Assembly (NCBI GenBank): GCA_002382805.1
Contig: DGAD01000037.1
Coordinates: 1-64,000, forward strand
From: Clostridiales bacterium UBA4039
GTDB taxonomy: Bacteria > Bacillota > Clostridia > Lachnospirales > Vallitaleaceae
DNA: 64,000 nt
Direction: 5' to 3'
Position numbers and translations under genes: made by a program. Shown here one piece after another: positions 52,367 to 59,621 of this stretch. The notes under the pieces were generated by a model. It worked only from the letters and a program-made list of their open reading frames with translations. It had not been told where the DNA came from and did no database searches. How positions within the stretch are numbered: position 1 is the first letter of the stretch; every line of letters starts with the position of its first letter.

Positions 52367-53662
52367 TTATCGATTCGGATGCATATAAACAGGTTGGATA
52401 ATACATTCCCCTTCATCATCATTTTTTTTAGGATATACTTTATCTAAAAATCCAGTTTGTTTTAATCTATATATTATTTTCCTACATATTTTCGGGTTAA
52501 ATTGGCTTCCTTCTCCTTCTTCCAGAATTTTAAATACCTCCTTTATTGCATACGGCTTTTTATAGCTTCGTTTTGAAGCCAATGCATCAATGACATCTGC
52601 AATAGCAAGCATCTGTGACAAAGGATTGATCTGATTGCCTTTAATTTTATTGGGATAGCCGGTTCCATCATAGCGTTCATGATGCTGTAATATCAGCTCA
52701 CATATCAACCCCGTATTATCGATAGGTCGAACGATATCACATCCAATTAAGGGGTGTGTTTTCATTAATGCATACTCTTGTTCAGTAAGTTTCCCTTTTT
52801 TATTTAAGATACTCTCCGGTATGCCCACTTTTCCAATATCATGGAGTTTAGAAGCATGCCGTATCCCATCAATTTCCTTTTCGGATAATTCAAAGTAAGA
52901 TATAATCTCTTCTACAATAACAGCTACATTCTGCGAATGTTGTCGGGTATACTTATCCTTTGCATCTAGTAATATGGACATACTTTCAAAAGTATCAATA
53001 ATCAAACGGCGCATATCTTCATATAGCTTAACTTCTTTACTGATATCTTCTGTAATCATTAACGCGCTGGTTTCTCCCCGACCATTAGCAATCGGAGAAA
53101 ACTGAATATTATATATTCTAGTTTTTCCATCCGTTATGGACGTATGCACATACCGCTTTAGTTTGCACATATTTCCTTCACAGGCTATTTTCAGAGACTT
53201 AATCATCTCGCTGCCCTTTAAACTTTCTATCTTAAATAGATTAATGCCAAATGTATCTGCCGAACCATAGACATCTTTGGTTGAAGGGTTGACATATTCA
53301 ACCACACCGTTTTTACTAACCATGATATACGACACAGGACTTTTGTCTAATATAGACTCAAGCATTTCTTTTTGCTTTATTATCTCACCGGACAGCTTCT
53401 TGTTTTCGACGAGCCGATTAAATGCATTGATTTTTTCAATTTCCAAACGGTCCAATATTTTTGCTAAAATCAAAGCAAATCCTATAAATACAATCGGCGC
53501 ACTGCAGACTACAAGAAAACTTTGATTGGTAGAAACCCGTATAAGGCTCTCCATCACGGATAAATTATAAGGCTCGCTCTTTCTTTCAATATAAAAAGTA
53601 ACGAATGGGAACAGCATACCAATGGTTATTAAACCAACAACAAGTAATCTTTTTAATTTCAT
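52367..53662 (-). CDS. PAS-HD-GYP cyclic-di-GMP phosphodiesterase
   Basis: This 431-residue protein has two membrane helices (about 5-25 and 47-69), a PAS domain (about 90-205; SPVSYIMVSKNGVVEYVNPS) and an HD-GYP domain (about 215-405). The HD motif is KLHDIGKVGIPESIL and the GYP motif HHERYDGTGYPNKI. It probably hydrolyses c-di-GMP to pGpG/GMP and is translated with the diguanylate cyclase immediately downstream. The ribosome-binding site (GAGG) is rather far from the ATG, suggesting modest translation. Short, unusual C-terminal tail after about residue 405. Confidence 0.92.
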   Translation of the reverse strand: MKLKRLLVVGLITIGMLFPFVTFYIERKSEPYNLSVMESLIRVSTNQSFLVVCSAPIVFIGFALILAKILDRLEIEKINAFNRLVENKKLSGEIIKQKEMLESILDKSPVSYIMVSKNGVVEYVNPSTKDVYGSADTFGINLFKIESLKGSEMIKSLKIACEGNMCKLKRYVHTSITDGKTRIYNIQFSPIANGRGETSALMITEDISKEVKLYEDMRRLIIDTFESMSILLDAKDKYTRQHSQNVAVIVEEIISYFELSEKEIDGIRHASKLHDIGKVGIPESILNKKGKLTEQEYALMKTHPLIGCDIVRPIDNTGLICELILQHHERYDGTGYPNKIKGNQINPLSQMLAIADVIDALASKRSYKKPYAIKEVFKILEEGEGSQFNPKICRKIIYRLKQTGFLDKVYPKKNDDEGECIIQPVYMHPNR

Positions 53663-53732
53663 CTTATTATCAAATCCTCTTATGATTTATTTAACTTTCA
53701 ATTAAGTTCACGTGTTTATTTCAAAATGCACA

Positions 53733-53780
53733 CAAAAACAAAAGCTTATTATCTCAAGCCATCACAATAAGCCCTTCTTT
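53733..53780 (-). terminator. hairpin terminator after the 42-residue gene
   Basis: GCTTATT (53766-53772 on the minus strand) pairs with AATAAGC (53750-53744), extended by G-U and A-U pairs on the outer side, and is followed by UUUUGUUUUUG. It follows the small gene's stop by only a few bases. Confidence 0.5.
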
Positions 53781-53909
53781 TTACGATGAATCTGTCGCAC
53801 CAAAAGAGTAAGTAAAGATAAATAATTTAACCTTTGAAAAAAAATTATTTGATAAGTGTATCGATAGACAAGTATTACCTGCAGTTAATGTAGAGAAACA
53901 AACGGTCAT
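53781..53909 (-). CDS. 42-residue small protein, unknown
   Basis: An ATG at 53909 opens a 42-codon frame ending TAA at 53781. A GGGGTG site lies five bases upstream of the start. The peptide begins MTVCFSTLTAG and has a hydrophobic run (VKLFIFTYSF) near its end, finishing GATDSS. A TTGATA/TATAAT promoter and a terminator frame it, so it looks like a complete tiny transcription unit in the 345-base gap between a MATE gene and the HD-GYP gene. No family was recognised. It could equally be a leader of the HD-GYP operon or a non-coding RNA. Confidence 0.4.
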   Translation of the reverse strand: MTVCFSTLTAGNTCLSIHLSNNFFSKVKLFIFTYSFGATDSS

Positions 53910-53968
53910 AAGCACCCCGATCCAAAAGAATATCACTATAGATTTTTAATACATATGAGATAATAATT

Positions 53969-53998
53969 ATTATAACATAGATTAAATATTCTTATCAA
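53969..53998 (-). promoter_or_regulatory. promoter of the 42-residue unit/HD-GYP leader
   Basis: On the minus strand, TTGATA (53998-53993) and a perfect TATAAT (53974-53969) have 18-base spacing, ten bases beyond the MATE stop codon. Transcription would start near 53962, about 50 bases before the small ATG and 300 bases before the HD-GYP gene. Confidence 0.6.
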
Positions 53999-54007
53999 CC
54001 TAAAATT

Positions 54008-55375
54008 TTATCCTTTGAGTTGCTTTTTCAGCGTCACTTTATTTGCCACAAATACTACAATAACTGCACTCCAGTTTATGAGGACAATCCCCCACCAGAC
54101 CCCCATAATCTCCTGGGTCATGTATGAAGCTAATAGTGGAAATAAAACAATCGGCATAACAATTTGACGGTATAGTCCAATATATACCGCAAAGTTTGGC
54201 TTCTTAACACCTTGCATTGTTGCCAACAAAATATTTAAAATAGTATATGTCGGAAAGGCAAGTGCTTCAATTCGCAAATATGTAGTTCCTGCCAAAATCA
54301 CGGCTGAATCATCTTTGAAAAAACGAATAAAAACAGGCGCAAAAGGATAAATAATAAGGGCACCTACAATCATGATGCTTATTCCAATAATCAGTGACCA
54401 CTTTTGCACTTCATAAATGCGTGCACCCAATTTAGCACCATAATTTTGCCCCACAATCGTCAATGCAGCTATATTAAGACCTAAAGTCGGCAATAGCGCG
54501 ATTTGTTCAATCCGCATCGCAACACCATATGCACCGATTGTTTCAGGACCTGGAGCATATCGCATAACATAAAAGTTAATGACAAAAATTCCAATAGCAA
54601 TCGTTGCCATATTTAAGCTTGCAGGAATTCCCTGCTTTAAAATATCGCCTATAACACGGAGTGAATATCTAGAGGAACTAAATTGTTCCCAGTCAAACAA
54701 CGGACTCTTTAAGAGTCTCCACCCTAAATAAAAGGTTCCAAGACCTTGGATAATCACTGTTGCAAGTGCCACACCGACAGTTCCAAGCCTAGGTAAACCA
54801 AACCATCCAAAAATAAAAAGCGGATCAAGCAAAAGGTTCAAAACAAACCCAACCATCAAAAAGTTCCTATAGGTTTTTGTATCCCCCTGTGCATTCAAAA
54901 TACCATTAAAGATGGAATTGATGATAAAAAACACGGCTCCATAAAAAATGGTTTTTGTATAGGCAACACCTAAAACCATCTCTTGACCACTCGCACCAGA
55001 TATACTAAAAAGCCAAGGCGTTAACCAAGGTGATGCAATTATCACAATAAGGCTGATAACACCTCCTGCACCAATGGCATTATATGCCAATCTATGGAAC
55101 AGCTCAACATCTTTTTTGCCCAAGGCAATTGCTGCCAAGGCGGTTGTTCCACTTCCAATTCCAGAACTGAGTGCGATAACAATAAAAAAAATCGGAAAGG
55201 ATATCGTCATCCCTGCTAAAGCTTCAGTACTTATTTTTCCTGCATAAAATGTATCAACCACATTGTATAGTGTATTAAAAATCATGCCAACACTTGCAGG
55301 TATAGCAATACTTCGCAAATGATGCTTTATCGGTCCCTGGGTCAAGTCATATTCTGTTGCCGCATATCCACGCAT
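54008..55375 (-). CDS. MATE family multidrug/metabolite exporter
   Basis: This 455-residue antiporter has 12 membrane helices in two homologous halves. N-terminal motifs PIKHHLRSIAIPASVGMIFNT and DTFYAGKISTEALAGMTISFP and the second-half counterpart GPETIGAYGVAMRIEQIALLP are typical of the DinF/NorM group. It exports cationic drugs or metabolites using Na+ or H+. The start is set at 55375 (MRGYAATEYDL), behind AGGAGGAAGAAT; an earlier ATG adds eight residues but has no site. It has its own extended -10 promoter. Confidence 0.92.
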   Translation of the reverse strand: MRGYAATEYDLTQGPIKHHLRSIAIPASVGMIFNTLYNVVDTFYAGKISTEALAGMTISFPIFFIVIALSSGIGSGTTALAAIALGKKDVELFHRLAYNAIGAGGVISLIVIIASPWLTPWLFSISGASGQEMVLGVAYTKTIFYGAVFFIINSIFNGILNAQGDTKTYRNFLMVGFVLNLLLDPLFIFGWFGLPRLGTVGVALATVIIQGLGTFYLGWRLLKSPLFDWEQFSSSRYSLRVIGDILKQGIPASLNMATIAIGIFVINFYVMRYAPGPETIGAYGVAMRIEQIALLPTLGLNIAALTIVGQNYGAKLGARIYEVQKWSLIIGISIMIVGALIIYPFAPVFIRFFKDDSAVILAGTTYLRIEALAFPTYTILNILLATMQGVKKPNFAVYIGLYRQIVMPIVLFPLLASYMTQEIMGVWWGIVLINWSAVIVVFVANKVTLKKQLKG

Positions 55376-55405
55376 ATTCTTCCTCCTCATCTTTTTCATA
55401 TATCT

Positions 55406-55414
55406 ATTATACCA
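55406..55414 (-). promoter_or_regulatory. extended -10 promoter of the MATE gene
   Basis: On the minus strand, TGG directly precedes TATAAT (55411-55406), an extended -10 element. The -35 region is poor. It lies 30 bases upstream of the start codon. Confidence 0.5.
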
Positions 55415-55470
55415 CTTTTTAATCCAGGTTTTATATAGGCTTTCTAAACTGATTCTATGTATATGGACAT

Positions 55471-55558
55471 AAAAAAACAGATATAATGCAATACGCCAAT
55501 TCGCCTCATCTCTAATAGTTATAGGACTTATGCTTGGGTATTTACACTGTATCTGTTT
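55471..55558 (-). terminator. structured terminator element after the DUF975 gene
   Basis: On the minus strand AAACAGATA (55558-55550) pairs with TATCTGTTT (55483-55475), and AATAC/GTATT (55542-55538 and 55494-55490) continue the stem past an internal loop. A U7 tract ends the element. About 45 bases in the apical part hold no strong hairpin. Termination of the DUF975 transcript is the simplest reading, since the MATE gene has its own promoter. Confidence 0.4.
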
Positions 55559-55575
55559 AAAAGAGTTTTTTCAAA

Positions 55576-56391
55576 TTAAAATTCGGTACTATAATCAATC
55601 TCAATTTCTTCATAAGGTTGCGCTTCTGGTGATCTAAAGTTCAATTCTTCATAAGAACACATTCCTTGGTCGAGCGCTTTTTGTCGAAGTGTACGGTAAA
55701 GTTCTGCGTGAGTTGCATTATAATATGGGTTGACGAAGAAGGTACCAAGAAAACATGGCAAAATACCTAAAAGATACCAGCCAATAAAAGATAGATCCAG
55801 TACAAACATATTCCACTTTTCTCCATCGGTCATCTTGTTGCTAAGATCAATCGCCCGCTTAGAGCCAATTTCCGGATTATCTGCTAATATATAAGGAACC
55901 ATCGCATATGCATAACCTTTTACAATCCCAGGGATAATAAATAAAAGGGTCCATCCGATGAGGTACAGATTTTGTCGAATCATTGACTTGACAATGGACA
56001 AATAGTGATTTCCGTTAAAGCTATATCCTATAATGCCAAAAGCAACGTCTTCTCCACTTTCAGATGCCACTGACGCTTCTAAGAAATATTTGCGAATACC
56101 TACCATTAAGGGATTACTTAGAAAAAATCCAAATGTCATGGCAATAACAAAAATAAACATAAAAATCGCCAAGAAAATCATTAAAAAACGAATCCAATAT
56201 TCCCAATCAACATAGCCGCTACCATAACTTCCCGAATCATCGTTAAAGGAGAAATTAAATCCGCCTCCACCGCCGCCACCACTAGTTCCACCTCCAAAAA
56301 AAGTTAAAAGCAAGCTGATTCCAAAAGCTTTCCAATACGTCCCTGAAAGCGCTTTTTTTGCACGTTCTTTTAATTCACTTCGACTCCACAT
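55576..56391 (-). CDS. DUF975 family integral membrane protein
   Basis: This 271-residue membrane protein has the family start LKERAKKALSGTYWKAFGIS and about five or six hydrophobic helices. A glycine-rich loop (TSGGGGGGGFNF) follows the first helix. The C-terminal block FVNPYYNATHAELYRTLRQKA is typical of DUF975. The family function is unknown. The start at 56391 follows AATGGAGG; an upstream in-frame start adds 18 residues without a site. It is monocistronic. Confidence 0.85.
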   Translation of the reverse strand: MWSRSELKERAKKALSGTYWKAFGISLLLTFFGGGTSGGGGGGGFNFSFNDDSGSYGSGYVDWEYWIRFLMIFLAIFMFIFVIAMTFGFFLSNPLMVGIRKYFLEASVASESGEDVAFGIIGYSFNGNHYLSIVKSMIRQNLYLIGWTLLFIIPGIVKGYAYAMVPYILADNPEIGSKRAIDLSNKMTDGEKWNMFVLDLSFIGWYLLGILPCFLGTFFVNPYYNATHAELYRTLRQKALDQGMCSYEELNFRSPEAQPYEEIEIDYSTEF

Positions 56392-56443
56392 ATTTTTTCC
56401 TCCATTCTTTGTCAATCTTTTGTCATCCTTAACCCTCAGATAC

Positions 56444-56471
56444 ATTATATACGACCATATGATTTTAGCAA
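56444..56471 (-). promoter_or_regulatory. promoter of the DUF975 gene
   Basis: On the minus strand, TTGCTA (56471-56466) and a perfect TATAAT (56449-56444) have 16-base spacing, about 55 bases before the start. Its -35 box lies just beyond the end of the decayed small gene. Confidence 0.55.
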
Positions 56472-56479
56472 GTTTTTTG

Positions 56480-56659
56480 TTACATACACCTTTTTTTTAT
56501 GTCTAAACTGTCATCATTTGCACTTCCTGAATCGTTATTGCTAATGACAACCATATCTTGACTAAGGTCTAATTCTTTGATATCTAGATATGTCAGCTAC
56601 TAACAACCACCATTATAAACATTACCGTTCTTTTTGTATTTACAGGAATCAGGAAATCT
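56480..56659 (-). pseudogene. decayed or interrupted small Cys-containing gene
   Basis: Reading from 56659 on the minus strand, one frame gives a plausible peptide (DSCKYKKNGNVYNGGC), a double TAG TAG at 56602-56597, then a longer, coding-like stretch (LTYLDIKELDLSQDMVVISN, then an acidic segment and KKRCM) ending TAA at 56482-56480. There is no start codon with a site before the first part. The amino-acid mix of the second part looks like real protein, not random AT-rich DNA, so I read it as the remnant of a small gene. No family was recognised. Confidence 0.35.
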
Positions 56660-56677
56660 TTATAAAATAATGTTATT

Positions 56678-57544
56678 TTACACATTCTTGTGCAAATACA
56701 TTGCACGAAATTCTGTTGGATTAACTTTTTTGAATTGTTTAAAGATGCGATTAAACGTAGAAATACTATCAAATCCTGATTCTAATGCAACGTGCGTGAC
56801 GGATAATTCAGGGTTTTTTAGCAACGTCTCTGCGATTCTTAAGCGTTCCTTGTTGTGGAATTCAAAAAACGTGCTGCCTGTATATTTTTTAAAAACTTTT
56901 GAAAAGTGATATTTTGAAAACCCTGCAATGTCTGCCACCTCTTCAAGAGATATTTTTTTCTTACAATTTAGGGTGATATACTGGCAAGCTTCTAAAATTT
57001 GACGATTTACTTGCTGCTTATGGGCTGTTTTTGGCATTCCATGACGCCCATATACGTGCATCTTACTTGTACCTAAACATATGATGATGTTATATATCAA
57101 ACGACAGACTTTCATCTCTAAAAAATCCTCTTCTTCAACGGACAATCGTTGAATCTCATGTAGATTTTGCTGAATCCTTGTCACCAGCTCCTGATTTTCA
57201 CTGGATTGAATCCGACGCGTATTATAAAAAAGATGTGCTGACCTTTGAAAATCCAGACGTTGTGTAAGAAGTTGGGAATCAAATTGTAGCATGAGCGCGT
57301 TCCAGGGTTTACTTTGTTGCTTAATACCATGCAGCTCACCTGGCCAGATGAATAAAAGGTCTCCTTTATCCACTTCTACCCGTTCTCCATCGATTTCATA
57401 GATTAACCCCTCTTGCATAGAATAGATAATCTCCACATAATGATGCCAATGTAGGGGAAACGTATCTTCGACTTCTAAGCGTCGAAGATTATAAGGATAT
57501 CCTCTAAAAAAATATGTCTCTTCATAGTTCGGCATTGTTTTCAT
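56678..57544 (-). CDS. AraC-family regulator with cupin sensor
   Basis: This 288-residue regulator has an N-terminal AraC-type cupin (about 15-110; FPLHWHHYVEIIYSMQEG, GDLLFIWPGELHGI) and a C-terminal DNA-binding domain (about 185-285) with KISLEEVADIAGFSKYHFSKVF and LSVTHVALESGFDSISTFNRIF. Such proteins usually control nearby carbohydrate genes. It starts 39 bases after the esterase stop, with a hairpin between, so it may be partly co-transcribed with the esterase and diguanylate cyclase. The start follows GAGGAG. Confidence 0.9.
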   Translation of the reverse strand: MKTMPNYEETYFFRGYPYNLRRLEVEDTFPLHWHHYVEIIYSMQEGLIYEIDGERVEVDKGDLLFIWPGELHGIKQQSKPWNALMLQFDSQLLTQRLDFQRSAHLFYNTRRIQSSENQELVTRIQQNLHEIQRLSVEEEDFLEMKVCRLIYNIIICLGTSKMHVYGRHGMPKTAHKQQVNRQILEACQYITLNCKKKISLEEVADIAGFSKYHFSKVFKKYTGSTFFEFHNKERLRIAETLLKNPELSVTHVALESGFDSISTFNRIFKQFKKVNPTEFRAMYLHKNV

Positions 57545-57571
57545 CGTTCACACTCCTCAAACCATAATTTA

Positions 57572-57601
57572 AAAGGCTTGCTATTAACCACGCAAGCCTT
57601 T
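57572..57601 (-). terminator. hairpin over the esterase stop codon
   Basis: AAAGGCTTGC (57572-57581) and GCAAGCCTTT (57592-57601) form a perfect 10-base stem with a 10-base loop that contains the esterase stop codon. On the minus strand only a short U run follows, so termination before the AraC gene would be partial. Confidence 0.45.
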
Positions 57602-58384
57602 AATCCATTGCATAAATTTTAAAATTTCCTGATCCCAAAACGCCCAGTCATGAACTCCTGGTCCCTCATAATAATGATGTTCGATACCAATCGTCTCTAA
57701 ATGCTTTTTAAAATACGCTGTATTATCGTATATAAAGTCATCCACACCACAACTTAAATATATATCAGGAATCAACGCTTTCTTTTTACTGCTTGCAAGT
57801 TCTGATGCCAGCCATACCAAATCATGAGGCCCTTGTTCAATTTGGTTGACATCTTCAAAAACAAGGCGAATATCTTTTTCCAAACGCTGCAGCCATTCTT
57901 GGGCATCTGGTGAAATCGGCTGTGACGCCGTCTGTGCCATAAGCAATGCTCCTGAAAAGGCTCCAATCGCACTATAATTTTGTGGATATGTTAAGCCAAT
58001 TTTCATTGCCCCATATCCCCCCATCGAAAGTCCGGCTATAAAAGTATAACGAGGGTCCTTGGTAATCGGCAACATCTTCTTTATGTACTGTGGAATCTCT
58101 TGGGTAATATGTGTAAAGTACGGATCTCCATAAGCCATATCTGTATAAAACGATTTGCCCCCATCCGGCATTACGACTGCAAAGCCCAGCTCTGCTGCAT
58201 ACCGCTCGACAGATGTCATACGTGTCCATTTGGTATAATCGTCCGTATATCCATGCAATAAATATAGCACCGGATAATTCCCTTCACTATCATAAAATCC
58301 TCGATCCTCATCAGGGATAATCACATGCATCCCCATATATTTATTCATGATTACCGAAGGGTAATCAATGCGTAATAATGACAT
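57584..58384 (-). CDS. esterase D/putative carbohydrate esterase (alpha/beta hydrolase)
   Basis: This 266-residue intracellular hydrolase (no signal peptide) belongs to the esterase D/FrmB group. The nucleophile elbow is AGLSMGGYGAMKIGL. Other features are YLLHGYTDDYTKW (oxyanion region), LSCGVDDFIYDN (acid) and GVHDWAFWDQ (catalytic His). It resembles tributyrin/acetyl esterases used to deacetylate oligosaccharides. It starts 11 bases after the diguanylate cyclase, so they share a transcript. Confidence 0.88.
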   Translation of the reverse strand: MSLLRIDYPSVIMNKYMGMHVIIPDEDRGFYDSEGNYPVLYLLHGYTDDYTKWTRMTSVERYAAELGFAVVMPDGGKSFYTDMAYGDPYFTHITQEIPQYIKKMLPITKDPRYTFIAGLSMGGYGAMKIGLTYPQNYSAIGAFSGALLMAQTASQPISPDAQEWLQRLEKDIRLVFEDVNQIEQGPHDLVWLASELASSKKKALIPDIYLSCGVDDFIYDNTAYFKKHLETIGIEHHYYEGPGVHDWAFWDQEILKFMQWIKGLRG

Positions 58385-58395
58385 TTTGCTTCCTC

Positions 58396-59529
58396 CTAAA
58401 TTGTCAGTTCTGATTCGAGTACCGTGTCATTTGCATTGTCACTTTGTGCAACTAAATGCTTATGTACTACAGTCCCGTCCCGTCTTGTATATTGGTATGT
58501 AATCGTGTTCTTCCCACGATGTTTGGATGTATATAAAAGCTGATCCGCATCGGCTAACGCCTCTTCAATACGGCTATGTTGTCGACACAAGACAAAGCCG
58601 CCGCTATAGGAAGTATATGCTTCGAGGCTACCTAGACGATTGGATGCTTCTTGAATCTTATTCAGCAATTCCAGCATCTTTGCTTTCGAACATCCTCGAT
58701 ATATAATGATAAATTCATCGCCTCCATAGCGTCCAACAACACCATGCTCTCCAACAATATCGCGAATAGTTGTGGCCGCTTTTTTCAGTAGCATATCTCC
58801 CATGACATGACCATAGCTATCATTAATCCGTTTAAAATTATCTAAATCCACCATACCAATTAATACTTTTGTTTCTTTACTTTGACGTATTTTGTCAATT
58901 TCTCGAAAGACATAACGCCGATTATAGATTGTCGTCAGCTCATCATGTAGGGTTAAATATGTTAATGCCTTTTTTTGCTCCTCAAGTTTATCCAGGGCAT
59001 AGCGGTATGATTTTGCAAAAGATTTTAGCATAAAAGCTCCTGCAATAAAGGTGAGCGGAAGTTGGTACATAACATCTGCCATCTCCGTCTTACTGTGAAG
59101 CACTGTAAAAACCTGCGGAAATTGGTACCTCAAAAAAATCATCAACATCATGATAATCAATTCAATTGTAAAAAAGAAAAGTTGGACTTTGCCTTCAAAG
59201 AAATAGATTACGGCAATCATGATTAAAAATGAATATGCTACGGTAAACGGATTGGTGAGCGACGAATTTAGCCACCCAAGAGGCAGCAATACAATAATCA
59301 CCACGGAAAAGAAAATGAAACGCGCAGGCATAACATAGCGTTGCTTTAAAAGCGCATACAAAACAAAACCACTCATTATCAATGAAATCACCCACTTGAC
59401 GTTGGCAATCATTGGATAATCAATGATTATATTAACGACAATAAGTGCAATGGACATCGCCATTGCACATGTAAGAATAATGGCAAATATTTGGTCTTCT
59501 AATCGTAAAGATTGATACTTCTTTCGCAT
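58396..59529 (-). CDS. diguanylate cyclase with multi-helix membrane domain
   Basis: This 377-residue protein has about six N-terminal membrane helices (about 15-190) of no named sensor family, a short coil and a GGDEF domain (about 195-355). The active site is GRYGGDEFIIIY, but the residues at the I-site position are GEHG, not RxxD, so product inhibition through the classical site is unlikely. A charged tail of about 25 residues follows. It is the first gene of a transcript with the esterase, behind its own promoter. Confidence 0.9.
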   Translation of the reverse strand: MRKKYQSLRLEDQIFAIILTCAMAMSIALIVVNIIIDYPMIANVKWVISLIMSGFVLYALLKQRYVMPARFIFFSVVIIVLLPLGWLNSSLTNPFTVAYSFLIMIAVIYFFEGKVQLFFFTIELIIMMLMIFLRYQFPQVFTVLHSKTEMADVMYQLPLTFIAGAFMLKSFAKSYRYALDKLEEQKKALTYLTLHDELTTIYNRRYVFREIDKIRQSKETKVLIGMVDLDNFKRINDSYGHVMGDMLLKKAATTIRDIVGEHGVVGRYGGDEFIIIYRGCSKAKMLELLNKIQEASNRLGSLEAYTSYSGGFVLCRQHSRIEEALADADQLLYTSKHRGKNTITYQYTRRDGTVVHKHLVAQSDNANDTVLESELTI

Positions 59530-59569
59530 ATCTTAATCTCTTTTCATCTATCAGACTATTTACCATATA

Positions 59570-59598
59570 ATTATAACTTATATAAACAGATTAAGCAA
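59570..59598 (-). promoter_or_regulatory. promoter of the diguanylate cyclase/esterase transcript
   Basis: On the minus strand, TTGCTT (59598-59593) and a perfect TATAAT (59575-59570) have 17-base spacing, about 45 bases upstream of the start codon. Confidence 0.65.
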
Positions 59599-59621
59599 TT
59601 TAAGTTCTTTCATTTTGTGCC

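Noticed and set aside
53812..53949. 45-codon open frame on the plus strand with protein-like composition
   Set aside because: It has no start codon and a stop just upstream. The minus-strand 42-codon frame over the same DNA has a start, ribosome-binding site, promoter and terminator and is preferred.
55376..55575. Riboswitch upstream of the MATE gene
   Set aside because: The hairpin element does not fit any riboswitch consensus I know, and the extended -10 promoter lies between it and the gene, so it is more likely the end of the DUF975 transcript.
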